64,000 nucleotides of DNA from Collinsella aerofaciens ATCC 25986 (GCF_010509075.1 NZ_CP048433.1:806001-870000); one strand, 5' to 3'; numbered from the stretch's first letter, positions 33,623 through 41,020 are shown. Numbers and translations are program-made. Notes: generated by a model from the letters alone, not told the origin.

Positions 33623-34030
33623 CTACCATGAGGTCGTTTGCCGCGGCTGCTTCTCGGGCACGGACGGGGGGCCAATAACGGAGGCGCGATCGTCCTTGAG
33701 CGCCTTGCACAGCGCGACGAACGTCTCGGGCGAGTTCCAGGCGGCGCGGCGCACGGCGAGCGCGGACCGTACGGCCGAGACCTCGGCGACGCTGCGGGCG
33801 CGGCGCCAGTTGTTGCAGCAGCGGTGCGCGGCGGCGACGTTGTCGCGGTCGAAGGGCGATCCGCCGCGGCTGACCGGGACGAGCTCATCGCACTCGAAGG
33901 CCCGGGGGTCGCCCGCAGGCACCCCGTAGTCTATGGGTAGCCCACATATCCAGCAGGGCCTACCCTGCGAGCGGAGCCACCGCACGACATGGCGGCGGCG
34001 GGCGCCGTTGGCCTTACGAGGGTTGCCCAT
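33623..34030 (-). CDS. HNH endonuclease
   Basis: A 135-residue HNH nuclease with zinc-binding cysteines (CWICGLP, HRCCNNW) and the core ECDELVPVSRGG...DNVAAAHRCCNNWR. HNH proteins encoded near terminase genes take part in cos-end formation and packaging in many phages. It follows a small gene at three bases. Confidence 0.9.
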   Translation of the reverse strand: MGNPRKANGARRRHVVRWLRSQGRPCWICGLPIDYGVPAGDPRAFECDELVPVSRGGSPFDRDNVAAAHRCCNNWRRARSVAEVSAVRSALAVRRAAWNSPETFVALCKALKDDRASVIGPPSVPEKQPRQTTSW

Positions 34031-34033
34031 CCC

Positions 34034-34243
34034 CTACCACTCTACCGGGGAGCGCCCTCGGTTGGACATGCACGCCTCGATGCCCCCGTAGCGCAGCGCC
34101 TCCAGGCGTACGCCCCCGGCACCCCCCGGTCGGCGGCGGGCCGTCGCCGTGACCCCCAGGGCGCGACGGAACGCCCACGCCATGACCGTGTCGTGGTGGC
34201 GGGCGGATCGCGCGATGTACTCTCGGCTGACCACGGGCATCAT
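34034..34243 (-). CDS. Small basic phage protein
   Basis: A 69-residue arginine-rich frame (REYIARSARHHDTVMAWAFRRALG) that ends 3 bases before the HNH gene start. No family recognised. The ribosome binding site is weak (AGGGGATG), but the tight spacing to the HNH gene suggests it is real. Confidence 0.45.
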   Translation of the reverse strand: MMPVVSREYIARSARHHDTVMAWAFRRALGVTATARRRPGGAGGVRLEALRYGGIEACMSNRGRSPVEW

Positions 34244-34396
34244 CCCCTATTGAATTAAACGTAATAGAAAGGCCGGAGTCCCTGAACTGCTGAAGGGAAC
34301 CCCGGCCACTCATCTGTGCTTCCACGCACATCCGACCCGCACACCGCGCGGGCGGCGCTGCGAATCGACACCCTAGTTATATCCCAATCGCAACGC

Positions 34397-34496
34397 GCAA
34401 CGGCACGCAATCGCGCGCAATTGTCGGCAATCGTATGCAATCACGCGCAATTGTCGGCAATCACATGCAATAGTTGGCAATCACGCGCAATGGCAC
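34397..34496. repeat. Ten GCAA(T) repeats at an exact 10-bp period
   Basis: GCAA occurs at 34397, 34407, 34417 and so on to 34487, ten times without a gap; from the second on it is followed by T. The five bases between vary, although TTGTCG and TCACGC each recur. A 10-bp period is not a multiple of three and no gene covers the region, so it is not a peptide repeat. It lies in a 318-bp gene-free stretch (34257-34574) between hicB and the HNH/terminase operon. Confidence 0.9.
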
Positions 34497-34574
34497 TCGA
34501 TAGCGAACCAAGAGAAAGGCCCCGACCGCACATGGCGATCGGGGCCGACATGCTGACGCGAACCAGCACTTGTA

Positions 34575-35027
34575 TTATACGGCGACGGGAGCCTCTTTCG
34601 GGCGCCCGGCCTTGGGTGAATCGGCAAGTCTGGCCTCGACGGAGGCCTTGGACACCATGCGCTTGGTACCGTCCCTCCACGAGTCAAGCAACCCCGCGCC
34701 TATCAGCTGCGACACCCTCGCCGAGCTGACGCCGAGCATGCGGGCGGCATCTGCGGCAGTGACGGCGGGAATGTCACCGAGCTCGCGGCTGACGGCGACG
34801 GCGATGATCTTGCCCCCGTTCTGCGGCTCATGACCGAAGTCGGGCGCGGGAAGGTCGACCCCGCCCATGAGGTGATCGTCGACCATGCAGGCGAGGTAGT
34901 CGGCCGCGCTCGCGACGGCATCGTTCAAGTCGGACCCGAACGTGCCGCCTCCTCCGAGCGAACCACACGGCACGGCATCGACCATGCCACCCGAATCAAA
35001 GAATTCGAATTCCCATACGTAAACCAT
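34575..35027 (-). CDS. hicB: HicB-like antitoxin with C-terminal DNA-binding domain
   Basis: A 150-residue protein. The N-terminal half has the partial RNase H-like fold of HicB (YVWEFEFFDSGGMVDAVPCGSLGGGGTFG...LNDAVASAADYLACMVDD), and the C-terminal half is a helix-turn-helix (AADAARMLGVSSARVSQLIGAGLL) with a basic tail. It would block HicA and repress its own operon. It begins 51 bases after hicA and has an AAAGGAGACG ribosome binding site. Confidence 0.82.
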   Translation of the reverse strand: MVYVWEFEFFDSGGMVDAVPCGSLGGGGTFGSDLNDAVASAADYLACMVDDHLMGGVDLPAPDFGHEPQNGGKIIAVAVSRELGDIPAVTAADAARMLGVSSARVSQLIGAGLLDSWRDGTKRMVSKASVEARLADSPKAGRPKEAPVAV

Positions 35028-35078
35028 TCACGTCTCCTTTGCGTGGGTGATGCAAGACGTAGCCCCAAAGGGGCGGGG

Positions 35079-35249
35079 CTAACGAAGCCCCGCCTGTCTC
35101 AAAATCCTCTTGGCTATCTGGTCCTCGATCTCTCTGTGGCGCTTCACCAGCACGAGCTTGTCGCCCTTGACGAACTTCTCGTGGTTGGTGCCGCCCCTGG
35201 AGATAAAACCGGCTTCCTCGAGGATGCGGACTAATTCGCGTCTCTGCAT
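35079..35249 (-). CDS. hicA: HicA-like mRNA interferase toxin
   Basis: A 56-residue protein: MQRRELVRILEEAGFISRGG, then TNHEKFVKGDKLVLVKRH and a basic helical end. The size, dsRNA-binding-like pattern and the histidine in GGTNHEKF match HicA toxins, which cut mRNA independent of translation. It is easily missed because of its length. The ribosome binding site AGAAGGTGAC precedes the ATG, and a hairpin (GGCGGGGCT / AGCCCCGCC) covers the stop codon. Confidence 0.85.
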   Translation of the reverse strand: MQRRELVRILEEAGFISRGGTNHEKFVKGDKLVLVKRHREIEDQIAKRILRQAGLR

Positions 35250-35276
35250 GTCACCTTCTTTCTATCGACAGTTATA

Positions 35277-35294
35277 TATTAGCATATCCTAATA
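35277..35294. promoter_or_regulatory. Probable HicB operator / hicAB promoter region
   Basis: Inverted repeat TATTAG-catatc-CTAATA, 28 bases upstream of hicA, inside a very A/T-rich segment (35265-35330) that stands out in this GC-rich prophage. It is a natural candidate for autoregulation by HicB. Confidence 0.6.
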
Positions 35295-35327
35295 GTTATT
35301 ACTATATAAATCTTAGCTATCATTAAG

Positions 35328-35780
35328 TTATATCTCGGCAGCTCCTCGCCCTTGTCGCGCACGGGCGAGGCCGGTTAGGTTCACCCAGTCAAGAGCCGCA
35401 GACAGGTCCGCCTGTATGGACCTCACCGACACCCCCAACGTCCCCGCGATCTCCTGCAGTGTGCGGTCCTCGCAGTAGCGCAGCTCCAGCACGTCGCCCC
35501 AGCGCTTGCCCGGGTTGGCCGAGCGCACGCCCGCGCACAGCTCGCGGCCCCGCTCCACCTCGTGCCGGAGCTCGGACAGCTCGGCGCCGCTGCGGCGCTC
35601 GTAGTCTATGCGGTCGTCGGTGGACCTCATGAAGTCCGTGCCGTGCGCACCCTTGCCCACGGCATCGTAGCGCTGGGCGCGCACCTGCTCGCGCGCCTGC
35701 ATCGACTCGATGACCGCCAGTCTGCGGTCGATGCCGCGCTGGGCGGCCCGTACGGTGTCTAAGTATTCCCTTGCGTCCAT
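35328..35780 (-). CDS. Sigma-70 region 4-like phage transcription regulator
   Basis: A 150-residue protein with a helical N-terminal half and a C-terminal region 4-like helix-turn-helix (ELRYCEDRTLQEIAGTLGVSVRSIQADLSAALDW). Such proteins (ArpU/RinA or DUF1492 type) switch on late genes in Gram-positive phages. It stands at the boundary between early and late genes, which fits. The start has GGGAGGTCAC before it. Confidence 0.75.
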   Translation of the reverse strand: MDAREYLDTVRAAQRGIDRRLAVIESMQAREQVRAQRYDAVGKGAHGTDFMRSTDDRIDYERRSGAELSELRHEVERGRELCAGVRSANPGKRWGDVLELRYCEDRTLQEIAGTLGVSVRSIQADLSAALDWVNLTGLARARQGRGAAEI

Positions 35781-35843
35781 GTGACCTCCCGCGTGGTACC
35801 ATGCTCTACGCCACATAGAGGATGCCGGGAGGCGTCTTTGCCA

Positions 35844-35875
35844 AAGGCCGCCGGCGCTCCAACGCCAGCGGCCTT
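35844..35875 (-). terminator. Terminator at the end of the early operon
   Basis: Stem AAGGCCGC.GGCG / CGCC.GCGGCCTT between the last zinc-finger gene and the sigma-like gene. T-runs are short on both strands, so strength is uncertain. Confidence 0.6.
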
Positions 35876-35899
35876 AATTATATATCTACCTGCGGAAAC

Positions 35900-36148
35900 T
35901 CAATATCTCATCGCGACCTCGCGGCGCATGGCCATGATCTCGTCGTGCGCCGGGCCCGTGGGCGCCAGGTAGCGGTCGACCTTGTCGCGCTTCGGCCTAG
36001 CGCCCCTGCGCCGGGCCTCCTTCGCGCGGTCCTGCTCGTGCTTTCGCCGGCAGTCCTCCGAGCAGTACTTGGCCTTCGGCGCCTGCGGGATGAAGATCCC
36101 CCCGCAGACCGCGCAGCTTCTCTCCTGCACGTCCCACATCACGGTCAT
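35900..36148 (-). CDS. Small zinc-finger protein (DUF2116-like)
   Basis: An 82-residue protein with CAVCGGIF-PQAPKAKYCSEDCRRKH, a four-cysteine zinc finger, followed by a basic helix. The ATG at 36148 is preceded by AGGAGGTCGATAAG and overlaps the stop of the tiny gene upstream. Confidence 0.7.
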   Translation of the reverse strand: MTVMWDVQERSCAVCGGIFIPQAPKAKYCSEDCRRKHEQDRAKEARRRGARPKRDKVDRYLAPTGPAHDEIMAMRREVAMRY

Positions 36149-36249
36149 CTTATCGACCTCCTGCACCTGCGGGCGCGGCGCGCCTCGATGCTCTTGCGCA
36201 CGCGGCGGTTCTCGATAATCATCCGCCGCAGCTGCTCAAACAGCCTCAT
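36145..36249 (-). CDS. Tiny basic protein, paralogue of the one at 36583-36666
   Basis: A 34-residue frame starting MRLFEQLRRMIIENRRVRK, nearly identical over 17 residues to the gene at 36583-36666. It is linked by ATGA-type overlap to the zinc-finger gene downstream. Presence of two coupled copies supports translation. Confidence 0.55.
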   Translation of the reverse strand: MRLFEQLRRMIIENRRVRKSIEARRARRCRRSIR

Positions 36250-36269
36250 CGCTTAGCCTTCCTCGTCGG

Positions 36270-36590
36270 TCATTCTCCCACCACCTCTGCTCCGCAGTTG
36301 GGACAGTATTTAAACGGCTCCCATGGTCGGTTAAATGTCGTCCGGCACCTGTCGCATCGAACGCTGTCCTCGAACTCGTGGTCCGTCTCGCTGATATGGC
36401 ACGTCGGGCGGTCGATAAGGTCTGCAAGGGCCGCGTACGTCTCGTTCTCAACCTCGTGGCTGAACTTGCCGGCCACCTCGACACCGACAGAGTTTGCAAT
36501 TACATCGAGTGAATCAACGTGACAGTATGCCCCGGTCGATGCTTCGCGCAACTCGGCCACCGCTCGTCTGCGCTCTTCTTCGTTAATCAT
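36270..36590 (-). CDS. Zinc-ribbon phage protein
   Basis: A 106-residue protein with an N-terminal helical half and a C-terminal zinc ribbon: VRCDRCRTTFNRPWEPFKYCPNCG. The ATG overlaps the stop of the upstream tiny gene. No enzyme domain is visible. Confidence 0.65.
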   Translation of the reverse strand: MINEEERRRAVAELREASTGAYCHVDSLDVIANSVGVEVAGKFSHEVENETYAALADLIDRPTCHISETDHEFEDSVRCDRCRTTFNRPWEPFKYCPNCGAEVVGE

Positions 36591-36666
36591 TAAGTACCTC
36601 CGCTTCCTTTATGCGCACGCGGCGGTTCTCAACGATCATCCGCCGCAGCTTTTTAAACAACCTCAT
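36583..36666 (-). CDS. Tiny basic protein, paralogue of the one at 36145-36249
   Basis: A 27-residue frame beginning MRLFKKLRRMIVENRRVRIK, with ATGA overlap to the gene before and ATG overlap with the gene after. The DNA around it (including the upstream CTTAGCCTTCCTCG segment on the + strand) is repeated at the second copy. Confidence 0.5.
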   Translation of the reverse strand: MRLFKKLRRMIVENRRVRIKEAEVLND

Positions 36667-36875
36667 CGCTTAGCCTTCCTCGACCTCTTGAGCGCGCGGG
36701 CCCGGTCGCGCTCCAACGCGCTCGCCCTTCGCTCCGAATCCCTAATCTCCCTCGCCGACACGCTCGGCGCGTCTGCCCTGCCGTGAACGAGCGCCCGGCG
36801 CGCGGGGCCCGAAATCAGATCGGGCACCATGCGCCAGGCGGTCGCGCGGAACAGCTCGGCCGCCGAGCGGATCAA
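36663..36875 (-). CDS. Small arginine-rich protein
   Basis: About 70 residues from a TTG start that overlaps the upstream stop as TTGA, preceded by GGAGAGGAGC. The C-terminal half is a very basic helix (RERRASALERDRARALKRSRKAKR in pattern). Function unknown. Confidence 0.5.
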   Translation of the reverse strand: MIRSAAELFRATAWRMVPDLISGPARRALVHGRADAPSVSAREIRDSERRASALERDRARALKRSRKAKR

Positions 36876-37135
36876 AGCTCCTCTCCGCAGAACGGGCAGT
36901 ACTTGATGTCCTCGATGTAGGCGTTCGCCGTCACGTCGGCGCCGACGGTCTCTCCGCACGAGCCGTTGACTGAGACGTCGAGCTCCACGCTGGTATCCAG
37001 CTCGACCCTGACGATCGGCTCGCCGTCGTATCGGCGCGTCAGGGCCATGGAACCCACAGACCAGCTTCGGACGTCTCGGCCAGGCGCAGAGTGGATGGAG
37101 GCGATGCGTGAGCCGCCGCAGAAATAGCAACTCAT
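36872..37135 (-). CDS. Zinc-ribbon phage protein
   Basis: An 87-residue protein with CYFCGG at the start and YCPFCGEEL at the end, two CxxC halves of one zinc ribbon separated by a beta-rich middle. Overlaps its neighbours by 4 bases on both sides. Confidence 0.65.
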   Translation of the reverse strand: MSCYFCGGSRIASIHSAPGRDVRSWSVGSMALTRRYDGEPIVRVELDTSVELDVSVNGSCGETVGADVTANAYIEDIKYCPFCGEEL

Positions 37136-37314
37136 TCGCCCTCACCTACCAGCCTGCTTAAAAGACGCTCCATGCTCTCATCGCATATTGCGAGCGTGGC
37201 CACCTCACCAGCCCAGACCTTTCTGCCTGCAACGTTGACGAATGAGATCTTGTCCATGTTGACGATGTACCTGTAGCCATCGTCGTCGTATAGCTCAATG
37301 AAATCTCGGCTCAT
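37132..37314 (-). CDS. Small phage protein of unknown function
   Basis: A 60-residue protein (MSRDFIELYDDDGYRYIVNM...) with a beta-rich start and helical end, coupled by TAATG and ATGA overlaps to its neighbours. No family recognised. Confidence 0.6.
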   Translation of the reverse strand: MSRDFIELYDDDGYRYIVNMDKISFVNVAGRKVWAGEVATLAICDESMERLLSRLVGEGE

Positions 37315-37679
37315 TAAAGCTCGCCCCCATTCCAGCCGTCGGGCATGTCCTCGATACGGCGTTTCGTCCTATACGTGCGCACGGTGGTAATCTCGAGCTC
37401 GAACGCGCGCTTGCACTCAGGGCACACAACCTCTTCATCGTCCTCGTCGTAATACCACGGGTCATCGATGGAACTCTCGCAGTAGGGGCAGATCAGGCGT
37501 TCCTCAGCGCACTGTTCGTTCTCCCATTCCCTCTCGATACGGGCCTTCCTTAGGCACTCGTCACATACCGAGTATCCCGACTCGCCGAGAATGCCAGCCA
37601 TCGGATGCGAGTACTCCCTATAGTTCGGAGTCGGCTTCCCGCACCAAGAGCAGGTGTACATCTTTGGCGCTTCACTCAT
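37314..37679 (-). CDS. Phage protein with two zinc ribbons
   Basis: A 121-residue protein with three to four CxxC knuckles: CSWCGK, CDECLRK, CPYCESS and CPECKRA. Start at the ATG that overlaps the upstream stop by 4 bases. Probably a nucleic-acid or protein binding adaptor; no catalytic motif. Confidence 0.65.
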   Translation of the reverse strand: MSEAPKMYTCSWCGKPTPNYREYSHPMAGILGESGYSVCDECLRKARIEREWENEQCAEERLICPYCESSIDDPWYYDEDDEEVVCPECKRAFELEITTVRTYRTKRRIEDMPDGWNGGEL

Positions 37680-38248
37680 TTCTCGCTCCCTTCCTCCTTG
37701 ACCTCCGCCTGTAGGAGGTCCCGCAGGGTGCCGATGCGCTCGATCGCGTCGTCCGGCGTGTGCCCGTCCCACTCGGGCGCTCGGTCGAGCACCCTGCACG
37801 GGAACATGTCCCAGTAAGGCTCGACATCGTAGTGGTAGGTGGCGGGGCCGGCGGGCGTGTCGATGCCCACGATGAACATACCGTCGTACATCGTCCCGTC
37901 ATGGTGGTGGAGAGACTTCCACGAGAGCCCGCGGAACATGGTCACGATCACCGAGAACAGCACCGCCCGGTGGTGGTAGAGCTCGTCGAACGTGTGGTAT
38001 CCGTCCGACGTGGAGCCCGTGACGGGCTCGGGCTCTATGAGCCGGACGAGTTCACGCACCTCATCGATGTAGACGTTCACAATGCCGCCGACATCACGGG
38101 ACGGATGAAGCCCGAGCGCATACAGGACATCCTCCCCGTCGGTGACGCTCGTGACAGTCGGCCACGCGAAGGGGTTTTCTACGGTCTCGACTTTGAGGCC
38201 CCGCATGAGCCTCTTAACGTCCTTGAACCACTCGTTTCTGTCTCTCAC
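37676..38248 (-). CDS. WDGH-domain phage protein
   Basis: A 190-residue protein starting at a GTG that overlaps the previous stop as GTGA. The C-terminal half shows the conserved phage pattern DGYHTFDELYHHRAVLFS...SWKSLHHHDG...YDGMFIVGID-TPAGPATYHY...PEWDGHTPDDAIERI. The family is named for its WDGH motif and has no assigned biochemical role. The repeated histidines suggest metal binding. Confidence 0.75.
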   Translation of the reverse strand: MRDRNEWFKDVKRLMRGLKVETVENPFAWPTVTSVTDGEDVLYALGLHPSRDVGGIVNVYIDEVRELVRLIEPEPVTGSTSDGYHTFDELYHHRAVLFSVIVTMFRGLSWKSLHHHDGTMYDGMFIVGIDTPAGPATYHYDVEPYWDMFPCRVLDRAPEWDGHTPDDAIERIGTLRDLLQAEVKEEGSEK

Positions 38249-38451
38249 TTCGTGCTCCAATCCTTCTCGATCTCCTTCTCCTGCGCGACCATGATCAGCG
38301 CCTTGTTGAGGTATCGCCTCGCCTGGCGCAGCTCGCCGCAGATGTCGCACCCCTGTCGCAGCCTGTCGCACTCCCTGAGCGACCTCTTGGCGTCCTCGAG
38401 CCTGCCGATGGCGAGGTCGATCCAGTCGGCGGGTCCGTACGCGTAGCTCAC
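38245..38451 (-). CDS. Small helical phage protein
   Basis: A 68-residue helical protein with a GTG start overlapping the upstream stop. A cysteine pair (GCDICGEL) stands in the middle. Function unknown. Confidence 0.55.
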   Translation of the reverse strand: MSYAYGPADWIDLAIGRLEDAKRSLRECDRLRQGCDICGELRQARRYLNKALIMVAQEKEIEKDWSTK

Positions 38452-38771
38452 CGCGACTCACCCCTCACGCCGAAGATGTCGGCCAGGATGTCGCCCGGCG
38501 ATGCCACGAACGGCTCGGGGCTGATCGGGTCGTAGGTCACCTCGAGGTAGTTCGGGTAGCCGATCGTCACGCCCGTGGGCTCGCGCCCCGGAAGGAGCTG
38601 GTAGCCCCAGGCCACGCTCACCCTGTGCTCGTCGAGGATGGTCTCGGTGCGCTCCACGCGAAACCTGTAGCCGCCCACCCGCTCCGTGTCGTACGTGTCG
38701 TCGGCCCAGGGAATCCGATGCCTGTCGAGGGCGTCCCGGTAGGCCCTCATCACCGCTGAGATCTCGGTCAA
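38448..38771 (-). CDS. Phage protein of unknown function
   Basis: A 107-residue protein, beta-rich in the middle (GGYRFRVERTETILDEHRVSVAWGYQ). Translationally coupled to the next gene by GTGA overlap. No family recognised. Confidence 0.6.
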   Translation of the reverse strand: MTEISAVMRAYRDALDRHRIPWADDTYDTERVGGYRFRVERTETILDEHRVSVAWGYQLLPGREPTGVTIGYPNYLEVTYDPISPEPFVASPGDILADIFGVRGESR

Positions 38772-38800
38772 AACCTTCTCACTCTCCTATCTCAAAAGAA

Positions 38801-39136
38801 TTAGGCGTTCTTTGCCGCGGGGACTCCCCCGCCGGCGCCGTTTCCGCCCTCTAGCGGCGGGAACCCCATCGCCTGCTGGCCCAGCTGCCCCGCCGGTGTT
38901 GGCACACTTTTGGCATACCTCCAGCTCGGCTTCTCGCCCCTCGCGATGGCGGCGATGTCCATCCGCAGTTCCTCCTTGGCGCGCTTGCGGGCGCGGTACT
39001 CGTCGAGCTTCTGCTTCTTGGCCAGGCGCGCGCCCTCGTCGGCGCTGATGACGTTGGCCATGTAGATCCGCGTCACGTCGAGCGGCCGGCCGGCTGCGGG
39101 GTCGAAGCCGTCGAGCATCTCCCTGAGGGTGATCAT
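38801..39136 (-). CDS. Phage protein of unknown function
   Basis: A 111-residue protein with a charged central helix (RLAKKQKLDEYRARKRAKEELRMD) and a glycine/proline-rich C-terminus. The ATG overlaps the stop of the preceding DUF6291-like gene, so it may act with that protein. Confidence 0.6.
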   Translation of the reverse strand: MITLREMLDGFDPAAGRPLDVTRIYMANVISADEGARLAKKQKLDEYRARKRAKEELRMDIAAIARGEKPSWRYAKSVPTPAGQLGQQAMGFPPLEGGNGAGGGVPAAKNA

Positions 39137-39834
39137 GCCGACTCACCCAGCTCCCGCTCGAGGGCGGCGATGACGTCGTCCTCGGTCTCGGCGGGCTTCC
39201 ACACCGCCGCGCGCTCGACCTCCTGCGAGGTCTGCCCGCCGCGGGCCTTGCGCTCGGCATCGTAGCCGCGCTCGCGGTCAGACCAGATTCGGGCGACCGG
39301 CTCCCACTTCGCGATGGGGAAGCCCTGCCTGGTCCAGCCGTTGGACTCGTAGTAATCGAAGAACTTGCTGGCGCTGCCGCGCAGGCAGTTCACCGCGAAG
39401 TACGTCTTGACCTCCTCGAGGGTCGGCGGGACGAACTCGGCGCCCCCTCCCCCTTCGTTTTCACAATCTGAGGGGTTAATCCAGACTCCTAACTCCTCTT
39501 CCCCTTCCTCTTCCTCTTCGCTTGCGCGTTTGCTCTCTGGTTTGCTTTCCGTTTTGCTCGCGCGTTTGCTCTCTGGTTTGCTTTCCGTTTTGCTCGCGCG
39601 TTTGCTCTCTGGTTTGCCCTTGCTCAGCCCGCCCTTCCTTCCGGCCTCCGCCCTGGCGCGGCTGTTCTCGAGGACCGGCATGATCATCGTGATGGCCATC
39701 CGCTGGGCGTCGGTGCGCGGCTCGGGCGCCTCGCCGGTCACGAGGTAGCGAACCATCATGCCGAGCAGCTCGTTGCTCTCGCGCCTGTTGCCTAGGCACA
39801 GGGCGCCATCCACGAGGGAATCAAGTATCGTCAT
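39133..39834 (-). CDS. DUF6291-like phage protein, candidate replication protein
   Basis: A 233-residue protein. The N-terminus (MTILDSLVDGALCLGNRRESNELLGMMVRYLVTG...ENSRARAEAGRKGGLSKGK) matches the DUF6291-type phage domain; the middle is a tandem 12-residue repeat (SKTESKPESKRA) and an acidic run; the C-terminus has a helical domain typical of phage replisome organisers (VKTYFAVNCLRGSASKFFDYYESNGW). It is the best candidate for a replication initiator in this prophage, but this is inferred from layout. Confidence 0.6.
   Translation of the reverse strand: MTILDSLVDGALCLGNRRESNELLGMMVRYLVTGEAPEPRTDAQRMAITMIMPVLENSRARAEAGRKGGLSKGKPESKRASKTESKPESKRASKTESKPESKRASEEEEEGEEELGVWINPSDCENEGGGGAEFVPPTLEEVKTYFAVNCLRGSASKFFDYYESNGWTRQGFPIAKWEPVARIWSDRERGYDAERKARGGQTSQEVERAAVWKPAETEDDVIAALERELGESA
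39524..39620. repeat. 36-bp tandem repeat, 2.7 copies, inside the DUF6291-like gene
   Basis: Two identical 36-bp units (39524-39559 and 39560-39595) followed by a partial third. Each unit encodes 12 residues of the lysine/serine/glutamate linker, so copy number changes would keep the frame. Confidence 0.9.
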
Positions 39835-41020
39835 CCGTATCACCTCCGCAGATCGAATCGGTAAAGGCCGCGGCGGCGGCCTGGTCGCGGCCCGGCATGA
39901 CCGAGCCGTAGATGTCGAGCGTCGTCTTGACGCTCGCGTGCCCCAGGCGCTCCTGGATGGTCCTCATGTCGAACCCGTTCATGAGCAGCCACGAGGCATG
40001 CGTGTGCCGCAGGGAATGGAACACCGTCTCCTCCGGCAGCCCCAGGTCCCTCACGAGCGACTTGAAGCGGCTCGTCACGGTGCTCGGGCGCGCGATGGCT
40101 CCGGCGGGCCCGAAGGTCACCACCAGCGCCGTCGGCCCCTTGCGCGCGAGCCACGTGTCCTGCCAATCCAGGTGGCGCTGCAGCTGCGCCTCCACCGCCG
40201 GGGCGAGCGCCACGTTGCGCACGCGCCTGCCCTTGGTGTAGGCCTGCCGGTGCAGCTCGGGGTGCTCGACCGCCTGCCCCACGACGTGCAGGTCGTGCAG
40301 GGCGCGGCGCCAGTCTCGGCGCTGCAGCCCGCAGATCTCCCCGCAGCGAAGGCCGGTGTTGAGGGCGAGGTAGACCGCTAAGGCCTCGGTGCGCCGCGAG
40401 ATGTTGGCGCCCGAGGCAGATCGCGAGGACATGGCGGAGGCCAGCGCCCGGGAGAGCTCGTCGGTGTCGAGCTCGGACAGCGCGAAGGGCTCCACGGGGT
40501 CGGGCGAGGGCGCGGGCACGTCGAGCATGATGTCGCGGCCCAGCGCCGGTCGCCACGAGCGGTAGGCGCCCTTGAGGAGCGCGTGCATCTTGAGCAGCGT
40601 CTTGGGCGACAGCCCCTTGCCGCTCCTGGGGGCGAGCAGCATGCGGTACGCCGCCGACACGTCCCAGGGCTCAAGCTGGTCGTAGGGAAGCCGCCCGATG
40701 GTCGGCTCCACCATCGTCCTGACGACGCTGCGGTACGTGGCCACCGAGTTGTCGGACAGGCCGTTGACGGGGTCGGAGATGTACGTCTCGAGCATCGAGG
40801 ACAGGCGCTTGGAGCTGTCCCGTGCGGAGGAAGGGTCGAACGTCGCCGCCCACCTGTCGCACTCGGCCTGGGCCTGCTCGCGCGTCAGCTCCGCGTCCCA
40901 CGACCTGTACGGCCTGATCCGCCTGCCCGTGACGCGGTCGGTGCCCATGTAGGGGCGGGCGAACCAGCGCCCGTCCGCCCCGCGCTGCACGACCGCCCGT
41001 CGCTCGCTAGATGTCGGCAT
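39821..41020 (-). CDS. Second tyrosine recombinase
   Basis: A 399-residue tyrosine recombinase with an N-terminal arm-binding domain, a SAM-like core-binding domain (about 72-165) and a complete catalytic set: R225 (NTGLRCGEI), H335/R338 (FHSLRHTHA), H361 (LGHAS) and Y371 (LDIYGS). It lies among early genes, far from both att sites, in the lytic direction. The ATG at 41020 lies inside the last codons of the previous gene. Possible roles are a second integration system, multimer resolution, or remnant of a module exchange. Confidence 0.85.
   Translation of the reverse strand: MPTSSERRAVVQRGADGRWFARPYMGTDRVTGRRIRPYRSWDAELTREQAQAECDRWAATFDPSSARDSSKRLSSMLETYISDPVNGLSDNSVATYRSVVRTMVEPTIGRLPYDQLEPWDVSAAYRMLLAPRSGKGLSPKTLLKMHALLKGAYRSWRPALGRDIMLDVPAPSPDPVEPFALSELDTDELSRALASAMSSRSASGANISRRTEALAVYLALNTGLRCGEICGLQRRDWRRALHDLHVVGQAVEHPELHRQAYTKGRRVRNVALAPAVEAQLQRHLDWQDTWLARKGPTALVVTFGPAGAIARPSTVTSRFKSLVRDLGLPEETVFHSLRHTHASWLLMNGFDMRTIQERLGHASVKTTLDIYGSVMPGRDQAAAAAFTDSICGGDTDDDT

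Noticed and set aside
34397-34496. CRISPR array
   Set aside because: Repeats are only 4-5 bp at a 10-bp step; far too short for CRISPR and no cas gene is near.
39821-41020. Second recombinase as the mark of a nested mobile element
   Set aside because: No flanking direct repeats or foreign boundary was found, and its start and end overlap neighbouring phage genes.
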